Assembly: GCF_018417635.1 (NCBI RefSeq)
Contig: NZ_CP071007.1
Location: forward strand, 992,501 to 1,056,500
Origin: Pseudomonas sp. SORT22
Lineage (GTDB): Bacteria > Pseudomonadota > Gammaproteobacteria > Pseudomonadales > Pseudomonadaceae
Direction: 5' to 3'
DNA length: 64,000 nucleotides
Shown here: positions 55,486 to 64,000 of the stretch, piece by piece
Position numbering within the stretch: position 1 is the first letter of the stretch
Layout: the number at the start of each line of letters is the position of its first letter
Notes under the pieces: model-generated
What the model was told of the DNA's origin: nothing
Databases searched by the model: none
Seen by the model: the letters and a program-made list of their open reading frames with translations, nothing else
Position numbers and translations under genes: made by a program

Positions 55486-56265
55486 TTACGCCCAGCCAAA
55501 CAACTCACAAGCATTACCCGTACTCACCTCAGCCAACCGCTCAACCTCAATCCCCATGATCGCGGCCAGCGCCTGGGCAATCTGCGGCAGGTGCTCCGGG
55601 CTGTTGCGCACGCCGGGGAACATCACCGGGGCCATGTCTGGCGCGTCGGTTTCCAGCACCACGCTGTCGAGCGGTAACTGTGGCAGCACCTTGTGCAAGC
55701 GCAGCGCCTGCGGCCAGGTCGCGGCGCCGCCGAGGCCGAGTTTGAAGCCGAGCTTGTGGTACTCGCGGGCTTCTTCGACGCTGCCGGCAAAGGCGTGGAT
55801 GATGCCGCCGCGCTTGAGTTTGTAGCGTTTGAGCGTGGCGATCACCACGGCGTGGCTGCGGCGCACGTGCAGCAGGGCGGGCAGGTTGCAGTCTGCGGCC
55901 AGTTGCAGCTGGGCTTCGAACAGCGCTTGCTGGCGTTTGCGGTCGAGTTCGGGCAGGTAGTAATCCAGGCCGAATTCACCGACGGCACACAGCTGGCGCT
56001 CGCCCTGCAGGCGGGTCAGCCAGTCGCCCAATTCGACAAGGTGCTCGGGGCGGTGCTGGTCGAGGTAGACCGGGTGCAGGCCGAACGCGGCATAAAGCTG
56101 CGCGTCGCTGCGCACCAGGTCCCAGATCCGCTGCCAGTTGCTTTGATACACCCCCAGCACCACCATGCGCTCGACCCCACTGGCCCGGGCGTTGGCCATT
56201 AAGGCCGGGCGGTCGGGGTCGAAGTCTGGAAAGTCCAGGTGGGTGTGGGTGTCGATCAGGCGCAT
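55486..56265 (-). CDS. TatD-family metal-dependent deoxyribonuclease
   Basis: 259 residues. Metal-binding DTHTHLDF at the N-terminus, GEFGLDYY (Glu ligand), LLHVRRSH and IIHAFAGSVEEA, and ETDAPDMAP near the C-terminus. Amidohydrolase-like TIM barrel; family members have 3'-5' DNase activity. Immediately follows cra (2 bases) and is probably co-transcribed with it. Confidence 0.93.
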   Translation of the reverse strand: MRLIDTHTHLDFPDFDPDRPALMANARASGVERMVVLGVYQSNWQRIWDLVRSDAQLYAAFGLHPVYLDQHRPEHLVELGDWLTRLQGERQLCAVGEFGLDYYLPELDRKRQQALFEAQLQLAADCNLPALLHVRRSHAVVIATLKRYKLKRGGIIHAFAGSVEEAREYHKLGFKLGLGGAATWPQALRLHKVLPQLPLDSVVLETDAPDMAPVMFPGVRNSPEHLPQIAQALAAIMGIEVERLAEVSTGNACELFGWA

Positions 56266-56267
56266 GT

Positions 56268-57263
56268 TCAGGCCGGGAAGATTCGCTGTTTGAAGGTTCG
56301 ACCGATGGCGTGCACGCCAGGTTGGTATTGCTTCTGTTCAACGGCGGCGAGGGCCAGCTTGAGCGCGGTTTCAGCGATCAGGCCGTGTTGCTGGGCCATG
56401 GCGTTGACCGGCAGCGGCAGGAAGTCGAGCAATTGGTTGTCTCCGAAGGTGCCCAGTTGCAGGCTGCGCGAGTCGGCCGGGCGCGCTTGCAGTACGTCGA
56501 ACACGCCCTGCAGCAGTACGTAGGAAGTGGTCACCAAGGCATCGGGCAAGCGGCCGAGGTCTTCGAGCAGCTGGTTCATCAGGCGCTGGCCGCACTCGCG
56601 GCTGAAGGCTTCGCCTTGCAGACGGCTGACGTTGCCGCCGAAGCCTTCCAGGGCCTGGTCGAAGCCGCCGGCGCGGGCCTGGCTGACGCTCAGTTCCGGG
56701 CGCGCGCCGATCAGGGCGATGTGTGCAGGCTGGGTGGCCAGCAGGCTGCGGGTCAGTTGCTGGCTGGCGTTGCGGTCGTCGCTGACGATCGAGCAAAAGT
56801 GCGCGGGGTCGAGGCTGCGGTCGATGGCGATGATCGGCATGCCCTTGGCTTGCAGTTCGCGGTAGCTGTCGTCTTCTGGCGGCAGGCAGCTGGCGACGAA
56901 CAGGGCGTCGCAACGGCGGGCGCGAAACAGTTGCTGCAGCTGGCGCTCGCTGTCGGGCTGGTCGTCGCTGCTGGCGATCAGCAGTTGGTAACCCTGGGCC
57001 CGGGCGCGTTGTTCCAGTTGCTTGGCGATGCGCGCGTAGCTGGGGTTTTCCAGGTCGGGGAGGATGAAGCCGAGGGTACGCGTGTGCCGGCTGCGCAAAC
57101 CTGCAGCCTGGGGGTTGGGGGTAAAGCCATGGGCTTCGACCACCGCCTGCACCCGCTCGACAGTGCTTTTGCTGATGCGTTGCTGTTCGGCCTTGCCATT
57201 GATGACGTAGCTGGCGGTGGTGACGGACACACCGGCCAGACGCGCGATATCGCTGAGTTTCAC
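56268..57263 (-). CDS. cra: Catabolite repressor/activator Cra (FruR), LacI family
   Basis: 331 residues. LacI-type helix-turn-helix KLSDIARLAGVSVTTASYVI with hinge, then a periplasmic-binding-like sensor domain. It binds the operator TTAAACGTTTCA, and fructose-1-phosphate is known to release it in P. putida. Divergent from fruBKA, with a matching operator at 57537-57548. The order tatD-cra / fruB-fruK-fruA is conserved in Pseudomonas. Confidence 0.95.
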   Translation of the reverse strand: MKLSDIARLAGVSVTTASYVINGKAEQQRISKSTVERVQAVVEAHGFTPNPQAAGLRSRHTRTLGFILPDLENPSYARIAKQLEQRARAQGYQLLIASSDDQPDSERQLQQLFRARRCDALFVASCLPPEDDSYRELQAKGMPIIAIDRSLDPAHFCSIVSDDRNASQQLTRSLLATQPAHIALIGARPELSVSQARAGGFDQALEGFGGNVSRLQGEAFSRECGQRLMNQLLEDLGRLPDALVTTSYVLLQGVFDVLQARPADSRSLQLGTFGDNQLLDFLPLPVNAMAQQHGLIAETALKLALAAVEQKQYQPGVHAIGRTFKQRIFPA

Positions 57264-57389
57264 CGCATTTTCCTTGTTATTACCGAGACTGGCTGCAAAG
57301 CCTGACCGGGTATTGTCGCCGATCCTGGAAGGATGGCGCAGACGACCATTGTCGCAATTGTCCTACAACATGGGCAATGTTGTTCACAG

Positions 57390-57474
57390 TTGGAGCGGGC
57401 TTGCCCCGGCGACGTGTCCGGCACTGAGGTACGACCGCTTCGCGCTCGATCGCGGGGCAAGCCCGCTCCTACAG
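57390..57474. repeat. REP-type palindromic repeat in the cra-fruB gap
   Basis: TGGAGCGGGCTTGCCCCGG faces TCGCGGGGCAAGCCCGCTCC with about 45 bases between. It occupies part of the 399-base intergenic region (57264-57662). No gene is evident there; the Cra operator lies further right. Confidence 0.85.
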
Positions 57475-57536
57475 CAATACGACAAGCAGGGCTTCATTCA
57501 TCCCACATTATCGAGTAACGTGCTCGTGAATCTAGA

Positions 57537-57548
57537 TTAAACGTTTCA
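57537..57548. promoter_or_regulatory. Cra operator upstream of fruB
   Basis: TTAAACGTTTCA, identical to the Cra site described for P. putida fruB. It lies 115 bases before the fruB start and 274 bases from the cra start. Confidence 0.85.
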
Positions 57549-57662
57549 GCAGGCGATTTACTGCCGATCCCTTTGCCTGGACAGGGCCATTGCAACTGGC
57601 CCTTAGCTGAACAATTCACAACAATACCTCGGCACCGCCCTGGTGCTGCAAAGGAGAAGGTC

Positions 57663-60521
57663 ATGCTCGAGCTCACCGTGGAGCAGATATCCATGGGCCA
57701 GTCGGCTGTGGATAAGTCGGCGGCGCTGCACCTGTTGGCCGAGCGCCTGGTCAGCGACGGCCTGGTTGCCGAAGGCTATCTGGCCGGCCTGCAAGCCCGT
57801 GAAGCGCAAGGCTCGACCTTCCTCGGCCAAGGTATTGCCATCCCCCACGGCACCCCCGCAACCCGCGAGCTGGTGCATGCCACCGGCGTGCGCCTGCTGC
57901 AGTTTCCCGAAGGCGTGGACTGGGGCGATGGCCAGATCGTCTACCTGGCCATTGGCATCGCCGCCCGCTCCGATGAGCACCTGCGCCTGCTGCAACTGCT
58001 GACCCGCGCCCTGGGCGAGACCGATCTGGCCGAAGCCCTGCGCCGTGCCAGCTCTGCTGAGGCATTGCTGAAGTTGCTGCAAGGCGCGCCGCAGGAGCTG
58101 GCGCTGGATGCGCAGATGATCGGCCTGGGCGTGCCCGCCGAAGATTTTGACGAGCTGGTATGGCGCGCCGCACGCCTGCTGACCCGCGCGCAGTGTGTCG
58201 GCGGCGGCTTTGCCGGGGTGTTGCAGCAGCTCGACCCGCTGCCGCTGGGCGAGGGGCTGTGGTGGCTGCACAGCGAGCAGGCGGTGCGCCAGCCGGGCCT
58301 GGCCTTCGTCACCCCGCAGCAACCGCTGCGCCACAATGGCCAGCCGGTGCAGGGCCTGTTCTGCCTGGCCAGCCTTGGCGCCGCCCATCAAGCCTTGCTC
58401 GAGCGCCTGTGCACGCTGTTGATCGAAGGCCGCGGCCAGGAGCTGTGCCGCGCCACCAACAGCCGCACCGTGCTGGAAGTGCTGGGCGGCGAGCTGCCTG
58501 CCGACTGGCCCAGCACGCGTATCGGCCTGGCCAATGCTCACGGCCTGCATGCGCGGCCGGCCAAGGAACTGGCGCAACTGGCGAAAAACTTCGATGGCGA
58601 GATTCGCCTGCGCCTGGTCGACAGCGGCCAGCCGGCGGTGTCGGCCAAGAGCCTGAGCAAGTTGCTGAGTCTCGGCGCCCGGCGTGGGCAGATGCTGGAA
58701 ATCATCGCCGAACCCGCCATTGCCGGCGATGCCTTGCCGGCGTTGCTGGCCGCGATTGAAGCGGGCCTGGGCGAAGAGGTGGAGGCGCTGGCGCCCGTCG
58801 TCGAGGCGGTCATCGAGGTGATCGCCGAGCCAGAGCTTGTGCCACCGGCAGCGGGCGCGCTGATCCACGGCGTTGCCGCCGCGCCGGGCATTGCCAGCGG
58901 CCCGGCGCATATCCAGGTGCTGCGCGAGTTCGACTACCCGCTGCGCGGTGAATCGCTGCCGATTGAACGCCAGCGCTTGCAGCAAGCGCTTAGCAATGTG
59001 AACCAGGAGATCGAAGCGCTGACCCAGCGCAGCCCGGCCAAGGCCATCCGCGAGATTTTCGTCACCCACCAGGAAATGCTCGCCGACCCGGACCTCAGCG
59101 ACGAAGTCGACCAGCGCCTGCGCCAGGGCGAAAGCGCCGCCGCTGCGTGGATGGCGGTGATCGATGCCGCCGCGCGCCAGCAGGAGTCCTTGCACGATGC
59201 GTTGCTCGCCGAACGTGCCGCCGACCTGCGCGATATCGGCCGGCGGGTATTGGCCCAACTGTGTGGCGAAGCCGAAGTGCCGGCGCCGCAGCAACCCTAT
59301 GTGTTGGTGATGGAAGAGGTCGGCCCCTCCGATGTGGCGCGCCTCGACCCACAACGGGTAGCCGGGATTCTGACCGCTCGGGGCGGCGCCACCGCCCACA
59401 GCGCCATCGTCGCTCGTGCCTTGGGCATACCCGCTGTGGTGGGTGCGGGCGACGCCGTGCTGCTGATTGCCCCGGGTACGCCGCTGCTGCTCGACGGCCA
59501 GCGCGGGCGCCTGACCGTCGCCCCCGCCGCTGACCAACTCGAACGGGCCCTGGCCGAACGCGACCGCCGCGAGCAACGCCTGCAGGCCGCCAAGGCCCGG
59601 CGCCTGGAGCCTGCAATCACCCGCGACGGCCATGCCATCGAGGTGTTCGCCAATATCGGCGAAAGCGCCGGGATCGAAGCGGTGGTTGATCAGGGCGCCG
59701 AAGGCGTTGGCCTGCTGCGCACCGAACTGATCTTCATGGCTCACCCGCAAGCCCCCGACGAAGCCGTGCAAGAGGCCGAGTACCGCCGCGTGCTCGATGG
59801 CCTTGCTGGCCGGCCGCTGGTGGTGCGCACCCTCGATGTCGGCGGCGACAAACCCTTGCCTTACTGGCCGATCGCCAAGGAAGAAAACCCCTTCCTCGGC
59901 GTGCGCGGCATTCGCCTGACCCTGCAACGCCCACAGGTGATGGAAAGCCAGCTGCGCGCCTTGCTGCGCGCTGCTGGCGACCGGCCGCTGCGGATCATGT
60001 TCCCGATGGTCGGCCAGCTCGAAGAGTGGCGCCAGGCGCGGGCCATGGTCGAGCGCCTGCGCGAGGAAATCAGCGTCAGCGACCTGCAACTGGGGATCAT
60101 GATCGAGGTGCCATCGGCCGCCTTGCTGGCGCCGGTGCTGGCCCGGGAGGTGGACTTTTTCAGCATCGGCACCAACGACCTGACCCAGTACACCCTGGCC
60201 ATCGACCGCGGCCACCCGAGCCTTTCGGCGCAAGCCGACGGCCTGCACCCGGCGGTGCTGCAACTGATCGATATCACCGTGCGCGCCGCCCATGCCCATG
60301 GCAAGTGGGTCGGCGTGTGCGGCGAGCTGGCGGCCGATCCGCAGGCGGTGGCGCTGCTGCTCGGCCTTGGCGTCGATGAGCTGAGCGTTGCTGCGCGCAG
60401 CATCGCCGAGGTGAAAGCCGAAGTACGTGAACTGAACTTTGAACATGCCCAAAAGCTTGCGCGCCAAGCCTTGCTGCAGGGCAGTGCCGGCGCAGTGCGG
60501 GCACTGCTGGAGACCCGTTGA
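57663..60521 (+). CDS. fruB: Fructose PTS multiphosphoryl transfer protein (EIIA-HPr-EI)
   Basis: 952 residues in three fused modules. EIIA-Fru (about 1-145) has His62 in IAIPHGTPA. HPr (about 280-370) has His296 in NAHGLHARPAK. Enzyme I (about 395-952) has phospho-His579 in GGATAHSAIVARALG and a PEP-binding C-terminal domain (GTNDLTQYTLAIDRG). It carries phosphate from PEP to FruA. The ATG at 57663 has AAAGGAGAAGG upstream. Its stop overlaps the fruK ATG. Confidence 0.97.
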   Translation: MLELTVEQISMGQSAVDKSAALHLLAERLVSDGLVAEGYLAGLQAREAQGSTFLGQGIAIPHGTPATRELVHATGVRLLQFPEGVDWGDGQIVYLAIGIAARSDEHLRLLQLLTRALGETDLAEALRRASSAEALLKLLQGAPQELALDAQMIGLGVPAEDFDELVWRAARLLTRAQCVGGGFAGVLQQLDPLPLGEGLWWLHSEQAVRQPGLAFVTPQQPLRHNGQPVQGLFCLASLGAAHQALLERLCTLLIEGRGQELCRATNSRTVLEVLGGELPADWPSTRIGLANAHGLHARPAKELAQLAKNFDGEIRLRLVDSGQPAVSAKSLSKLLSLGARRGQMLEIIAEPAIAGDALPALLAAIEAGLGEEVEALAPVVEAVIEVIAEPELVPPAAGALIHGVAAAPGIASGPAHIQVLREFDYPLRGESLPIERQRLQQALSNVNQEIEALTQRSPAKAIREIFVTHQEMLADPDLSDEVDQRLRQGESAAAAWMAVIDAAARQQESLHDALLAERAADLRDIGRRVLAQLCGEAEVPAPQQPYVLVMEEVGPSDVARLDPQRVAGILTARGGATAHSAIVARALGIPAVVGAGDAVLLIAPGTPLLLDGQRGRLTVAPAADQLERALAERDRREQRLQAAKARRLEPAITRDGHAIEVFANIGESAGIEAVVDQGAEGVGLLRTELIFMAHPQAPDEAVQEAEYRRVLDGLAGRPLVVRTLDVGGDKPLPYWPIAKEENPFLGVRGIRLTLQRPQVMESQLRALLRAAGDRPLRIMFPMVGQLEEWRQARAMVERLREEISVSDLQLGIMIEVPSAALLAPVLAREVDFFSIGTNDLTQYTLAIDRGHPSLSAQADGLHPAVLQLIDITVRAAHAHGKWVGVCGELAADPQAVALLLGLGVDELSVAARSIAEVKAEVRELNFEHAQKLARQALLQGSAGAVRALLETR

Positions 60522-61471
60522 TGGCCAAGATACTGACCCTGACCCTGAACCCGGCGCTGGACCTTACCGTCCGCCTCGACAGCCTGCTGGCCGGCCAGGT
60601 CAACCGCAGCCAGGCGCAGCACAGCCATGCCGCCGGCAAGGGCCTGAACGTTGCCCAGGTACTGGCTGATCTTGGCCATAGCGTGACGGTGGGCGGCTTT
60701 CTCGGTCGCGACAACCTGGCGCCGTTCGAGGCCCTGATCGGCCGCCGCGGCTTTGCCGATTGCTTCGTGCGGGTAGCCGGCGAGACCCGCTGCAACATCA
60801 AGCTGGTCGAAGCCTGCGGCCAGGTCACCGATATCAACGGCCCCGGCCCGCAGGTCGATGAGCAGGCGCGTCTGGAACTGCTGACCCGCCTGGAGCAGAT
60901 CGCCCCCGGTCACGCTGCGGTGGTGGTGGCCGGCAGCCTGCCGCAGGGCATCAGCCCGCAGTGGTTGCAGATGCTCCTGGCCCGGCTCAAGGCCATGGGC
61001 CTGAAAGTGGCTCTGGACACTAGCGGTGAAGCCTTGCGGGCCGGGCTTGCCTGCGGGCCGTGGCTGGTCAAGCCGAACACCGATGAGCTGAGCGAAGTGC
61101 TTGGCACTGCGGTGCATGATGTTGCCCAGCAGCAACAAGCTGCAACCCGGTTGATCGGCCAGGGTGTCGAACATGTGGTGGTGTCCCAGGGCGAGCAGGG
61201 CGTCAACTGGTTCCGCCAGGGCAGCGTCCTCAGCGCCGTGCCGCCCAAGGTCACGGTAGCCAGTACCGTCGGCGCCGGCGATTCGCTGCTGGCAGGCATG
61301 GTCCATGGCCTGCTGAGCGCCGACACGCCGGCGCAAACCCTGCGCCGGGCCACGGCGATTGCCGCCCAGGCGGTGACCCAGATCGGTTTCGGCATCAACG
61401 ACCGGGCGCAACTGGCGCAACTGGAAAGCCAGGTGCAGCTGACAGAAGAACAACAAGAGGCTTGCAGATGA
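60521..61471 (+). CDS. fruK: 1-phosphofructokinase
   Basis: 316 residues of the PfkB family. N-terminal TLTLNPALDLTVRLDSL, sugar-binding AAGKGLNVAQVLADLG and the C-terminal ATP/catalytic signature ASTVGAGDSLLAGMVHG with the base Asp. It converts fructose-1-phosphate to fructose-1,6-bisphosphate. The ATG at 60521 overlaps the fruB stop (TGATG), and its stop overlaps fruA. Confidence 0.96.
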   Translation: MAKILTLTLNPALDLTVRLDSLLAGQVNRSQAQHSHAAGKGLNVAQVLADLGHSVTVGGFLGRDNLAPFEALIGRRGFADCFVRVAGETRCNIKLVEACGQVTDINGPGPQVDEQARLELLTRLEQIAPGHAAVVVAGSLPQGISPQWLQMLLARLKAMGLKVALDTSGEALRAGLACGPWLVKPNTDELSEVLGTAVHDVAQQQQAATRLIGQGVEHVVVSQGEQGVNWFRQGSVLSAVPPKVTVASTVGAGDSLLAGMVHGLLSADTPAQTLRRATAIAAQAVTQIGFGINDRAQLAQLESQVQLTEEQQEACR

Positions 61472-63204
61472 ACATTGCCATCGTCACCGCCTGCCCCAAT
61501 GGCCAGGTCTCTAGTGTGCTCAGTGCGCGCCTGCTGGAAGCGGCCGCGCTGCGCCAGGGCTGGAGCACCAGCGTTGAAGTGCACGACCCGCAGCAACCCG
61601 AGCGGCAGTTATCGGCGGCGGCGATCGCTGCCGCCGACTGGGTGCTGGTGGTCAACACCGGCCCGCTGGAGCTGCGCCGTTTCGCCGGCAAGCGCCTGTA
61701 CCAGAGCACCCCGGCGCAAGCCCTGGCGGATGTCGAAAACTTTCTCCGTGAAGCGGCCGAAAAGGCTGTGGTTTATCAGCCCGAAGCCGAGCCGGTTGCA
61801 GCGCCGGTAGAGCGCAGCGCGAAGATTGTCGCGGTCACTGCCTGCCCGACTGGCGTCGCCCATACCTTCATGGCCGCCGAGGCCTTGCAGCAGGCGGCGC
61901 AGCAACTGGGCTACCAGCTCAGCGTCGAGACCCAGGGCTCGGTGGGGGCGCGTAACCCCTTGTCGGCAGCGGCCATTGCCGACGCCGACGTGGTGCTGCT
62001 GGCCGCTGATATCGAGGTGCCCACCGCGCGCTTTGCCGGCAAGCGCATCTACCGCTGCGGCACCGGCGTTGCCCTCAAGCAGGCCCAGGCCACACTGAAA
62101 AAAGCCCTGGCCGAAGCCCGCGAAGAAGCTGCCGCGCAAGGTGCAAACGCAGCGCCTGCGCGCAGCGAAAAAACCGGGGTGTACAAGCACCTGCTCACCG
62201 GCGTGTCGTTCATGCTGCCGATGGTGGTGGCCGGCGGTTTGCTGATCGCGCTGTCGTTTGTGTTCGGTATCGAGGCTTACAAAGAGCCCGGCACCCTGCC
62301 TGCGGCATTGATGCAAATTGGCGGTGACGCGGCGTTCAAACTGATGGTGCCGCTGCTGGCCGGTTACATCGCTTATTCGATAGCCGACCGTCCGGGGCTG
62401 GCGCCGGGGATGATTGGCGGCTTGCTCGCCAGTACCTTGGGCGCGGGGTTTATCGGCGGGATCGTCGCAGGCTTTCTCGCCGGTTACAGCGCCAAGGCCA
62501 TCAGCCGCTGGGCGCGCCTGCCCAGCAGCCTTGAGGCGCTCAAGCCGATCCTGATCATCCCGCTGCTGGCCAGCCTGTTCACCGGCCTGGTGATGATTTA
62601 CGTGGTCGGCAAGCCGGTGGCCGGCATGCTCGAAGGCCTGACCCATTTTCTCGACAGCATGGGCACCACCAACGCGATTCTGCTCGGCGTGTTGCTCGGC
62701 GGGATGATGTGCGTCGACCTCGGTGGGCCGATCAACAAGGCGGCCTATGCATTCTCGGTCGGGCTGCTGGCGTCGCAGAGTTATGCACCGATGGCCGCGA
62801 CCATGGCCGCCGGCATGGTGCCGCCGATTGGCCTGGGCATCGCCAGCTTCATTGCCCGGCGCAAGTTCGCCCAGAGCGAGCGCGAAGCTGGCAAGGCGGC
62901 GCTGGTGCTGGGCCTGTGTTTTATTTCCGAGGGGGCGATTCCGTTTGCCGCCAAAGACCCGCTGCGGGTGATCCCGGCCAGCGTCGTCGGCGGTGCGCTG
63001 ACCGGCGCCTTGTCGATGTACTTCGGCTGCAAGCTGATGGCGCCCCATGGCGGCCTGTTCGTCATGCTGATCCCCAATGCGATCAACCATGCCGTGTTGT
63101 ACTTGCTGGCGATCGTCGCCGGCAGCCTGCTGACGGCAGTGGTGTATGCCGTGCTCAAGCGTGGTGAAGGGGTGGAGCTGACAGTGCAGCCGGCCAAGGC
63201 CTGA
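61468..63204 (+). CDS. fruA: Fructose PTS permease EIIBC
   Basis: 578 residues. Two tandem EIIB-like domains: ACPNGQVSS near the N-terminus and ACPTGVAHTFMAAEAL near 130. The second has the phosphorylated Cys in the standard context; the first lacks HTFMA and may be regulatory or structural. The EIIC membrane domain begins near 235 (YKHLLTGVSFMLPMVVAGGL) with about ten helices. It imports fructose as fructose-1-phosphate. Overlaps fruK by 4 bases; ends one base before the convergent DUF3820 gene. Confidence 0.96.
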   Translation: MNIAIVTACPNGQVSSVLSARLLEAAALRQGWSTSVEVHDPQQPERQLSAAAIAAADWVLVVNTGPLELRRFAGKRLYQSTPAQALADVENFLREAAEKAVVYQPEAEPVAAPVERSAKIVAVTACPTGVAHTFMAAEALQQAAQQLGYQLSVETQGSVGARNPLSAAAIADADVVLLAADIEVPTARFAGKRIYRCGTGVALKQAQATLKKALAEAREEAAAQGANAAPARSEKTGVYKHLLTGVSFMLPMVVAGGLLIALSFVFGIEAYKEPGTLPAALMQIGGDAAFKLMVPLLAGYIAYSIADRPGLAPGMIGGLLASTLGAGFIGGIVAGFLAGYSAKAISRWARLPSSLEALKPILIIPLLASLFTGLVMIYVVGKPVAGMLEGLTHFLDSMGTTNAILLGVLLGGMMCVDLGGPINKAAYAFSVGLLASQSYAPMAATMAAGMVPPIGLGIASFIARRKFAQSEREAGKAALVLGLCFISEGAIPFAAKDPLRVIPASVVGGALTGALSMYFGCKLMAPHGGLFVMLIPNAINHAVLYLLAIVAGSLLTAVVYAVLKRGEGVELTVQPAKA

Positions 63205-63435
63205 TCAGTTGCGCGGGCGCGGGTACTTCTTGCGCAGGGGGACCAGCAGGTCGCTCAGGCCGTTGTGATCGACCTCGTGCATCAGTGCCAGCAGGCTACC
63301 CAGCTCGCCCTTGGGAAAGCCCTGGCGGGCGAACCAGTTGAGGTAGTGACCAGGCAGGTCGGCGATCAGCCGGCCCTGGTATTTGCCGTAGGGCATTTCG
63401 CGGGTGACCAGCAGGACGAGGGCTTCCGGGTTCAT
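63205..63435 (-). CDS. DUF3820-family protein
   Basis: 76 residues: MNPEALVLLVTREMPYGKYQGRLIADLPGHYLNWFARQGFPKG ..., the DUF3820 pattern (MPFGKYxG ... LPExYLxWF). The family has been called a putative quorum-sensing-regulated virulence factor; function here is unknown. The ATG at 63435 matches family starts; a longer frame to 63477 does not. Convergent with fruA. Confidence 0.82.
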   Translation of the reverse strand: MNPEALVLLVTREMPYGKYQGRLIADLPGHYLNWFARQGFPKGELGSLLALMHEVDHNGLSDLLVPLRKKYPRPRN

Positions 63436-63636
63436 GGCAAGGCTGTTCTTTGAAGAGGTGGGCCAACATACATGCAATCTGCATGAAGGCCAAAGGACAG
63501 TTCATGCAGAACGCGTGCAAGTGATAAGTTCATTTAATTTCAAGTTATTGAAAGTTAACGATATTTTTTATGTTCGCCGGCTGGCACGAACCCTGCTCCG
63601 ATCTATTGCACTTCCCTCATGCAAAGGAGCAACGTC

Positions 63637-64000
63637 ATGACTACCCCCAACAAAGAAGTGGTCTCGGTTCTCAACGAACTGATCGAGTTCAGCAAGGATG
63701 GCGAAAAGGGTTTCAAAACCTCTGCCGAGGATGTGAAAAATCCGCAGCTCAAAAGCTACTTCATCCAGCGTGCCGGTGAGTGCGGTAGCGCCGCCGCCGA
63801 ACTGCAACAGCAAGTGCGCAGCCTGGGCGGCGACCCGGAAACCTCCACCAGCGTCAGCGGTGACCTGCACCGTGGTTGGGTCAACCTGAAGTCGATGCTC
63901 ACCGGCAAGGATGAAGAAGCGGTGCTCAACGAAGTCGAGCGCGGCGAGGACCACGCCCTGAAAGCCTACAAGGACGCCCTGGAAAAACTGGCTCGCCTCA
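63637..64000 (+). CDS. PA2169-family four-helix-bundle protein (partial)
   Basis: At least 121 residues, cut by the window end. MTTPNKEVVSVLNELIEFSKDGEKGF, SYFIQRAGECGSAAAELQQQV and HRGWVNLKSMLTGKDEEAVLNEVERGED fit the ferritin-like PA2169/DUF2383 family, stress-associated in pseudomonads. AAAGGAG lies about 9 bases upstream of the ATG. The gap 63436-63636 before it is AT-rich and probably holds its promoter. Confidence 0.88.
   Translation, partial: MTTPNKEVVSVLNELIEFSKDGEKGFKTSAEDVKNPQLKSYFIQRAGECGSAAAELQQQVRSLGGDPETSTSVSGDLHRGWVNLKSMLTGKDEEAVLNEVERGEDHALKAYKDALEKLARL

Noticed and set aside
57603..60467. A 954-codon open frame on the minus strand opposite fruB
   Set aside because: Same effect: fruB carries all EIIA, HPr and EI active-site motifs, and the antisense product has none.

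Overview
The window is a stretch of a Pseudomonas chromosome, most likely from the P. putida group. The base composition is GC-rich, the rRNA operon has a tRNA-Ile/tRNA-Ala spacer, and the gene order matches that genus: rpsT/murJ-ribF-ileS-lspA-fkpB-ispH, minor pilins and thiO, bamD/rluD-pgeF-clpB, pilA/pilC-pilD-coaE-yacG, and fruBKA with cra. REP-type palindromes typical of P. putida lie between many of these genes. The organism is inferred from content only.

Layout. 1-3918 is the end of an rRNA operon (16S 3' end, tRNA-Ile, tRNA-Ala, 23S, 5S). 4104-7666 encodes a split PqiA/LetA pair and a six-MCE-domain PqiB/LetB protein for envelope lipid transport. 7807-15672 holds rpsT and the murJ, ribF-ileS-lspA-fkpB-ispH housekeeping genes. 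15661-18060 is a minor-pilin cluster, followed by thiO. 19266-25151 runs through a PP0621-type gene, bamD, rluD-pgeF and clpB with a heat-shock-type promoter. 25455-25875 is a tRNA cluster (Asn, Pro, Lys and a second Pro copy). 25972-33839 contains a DHFR-like protein, ndh, several conserved small proteins, yacG-coaE-pilD-pilC and divergent pilA.

33968-48935 is a genomic island of about 15 kb in the 3' end of tRNA-Thr(CGT), next to pilA. It carries a tyrosine integrase, an AlpA-type regulator, an overlapping operon ending in a Toprim/DUF927 replication protein, and repeats matching integrase arm sites at both ends. Its most distinctive cargo is an AT-rich, oppositely oriented two-gene module (42664-47027). 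One gene encodes an 1148-residue protein with a divergent SIR2-like N-terminus, a STAND-type P-loop, a helical repeat region and a cold-shock-like C-terminus. The other encodes a 306-residue partner whose tail resembles the C-terminus of CCA-adding enzymes. This is a strong candidate for an undescribed anti-phage system. Beyond the right junction, 48936-51200 looks like remains of a second, related insertion.

51203-57263 returns to chromosomal genes (SLT lipoprotein, EamA transporter, AraC regulator, TatD, Cra), interrupted by a compact type VI secretion cargo cassette: hcp, a DUF4225 putative toxin and a small membrane protein that may be its immunity protein (53917-55387). The window ends with the fructose PTS operon fruB-fruK-fruA, which has a Cra operator upstream, then a DUF3820 gene and a four-helix-bundle gene cut by the window edge.
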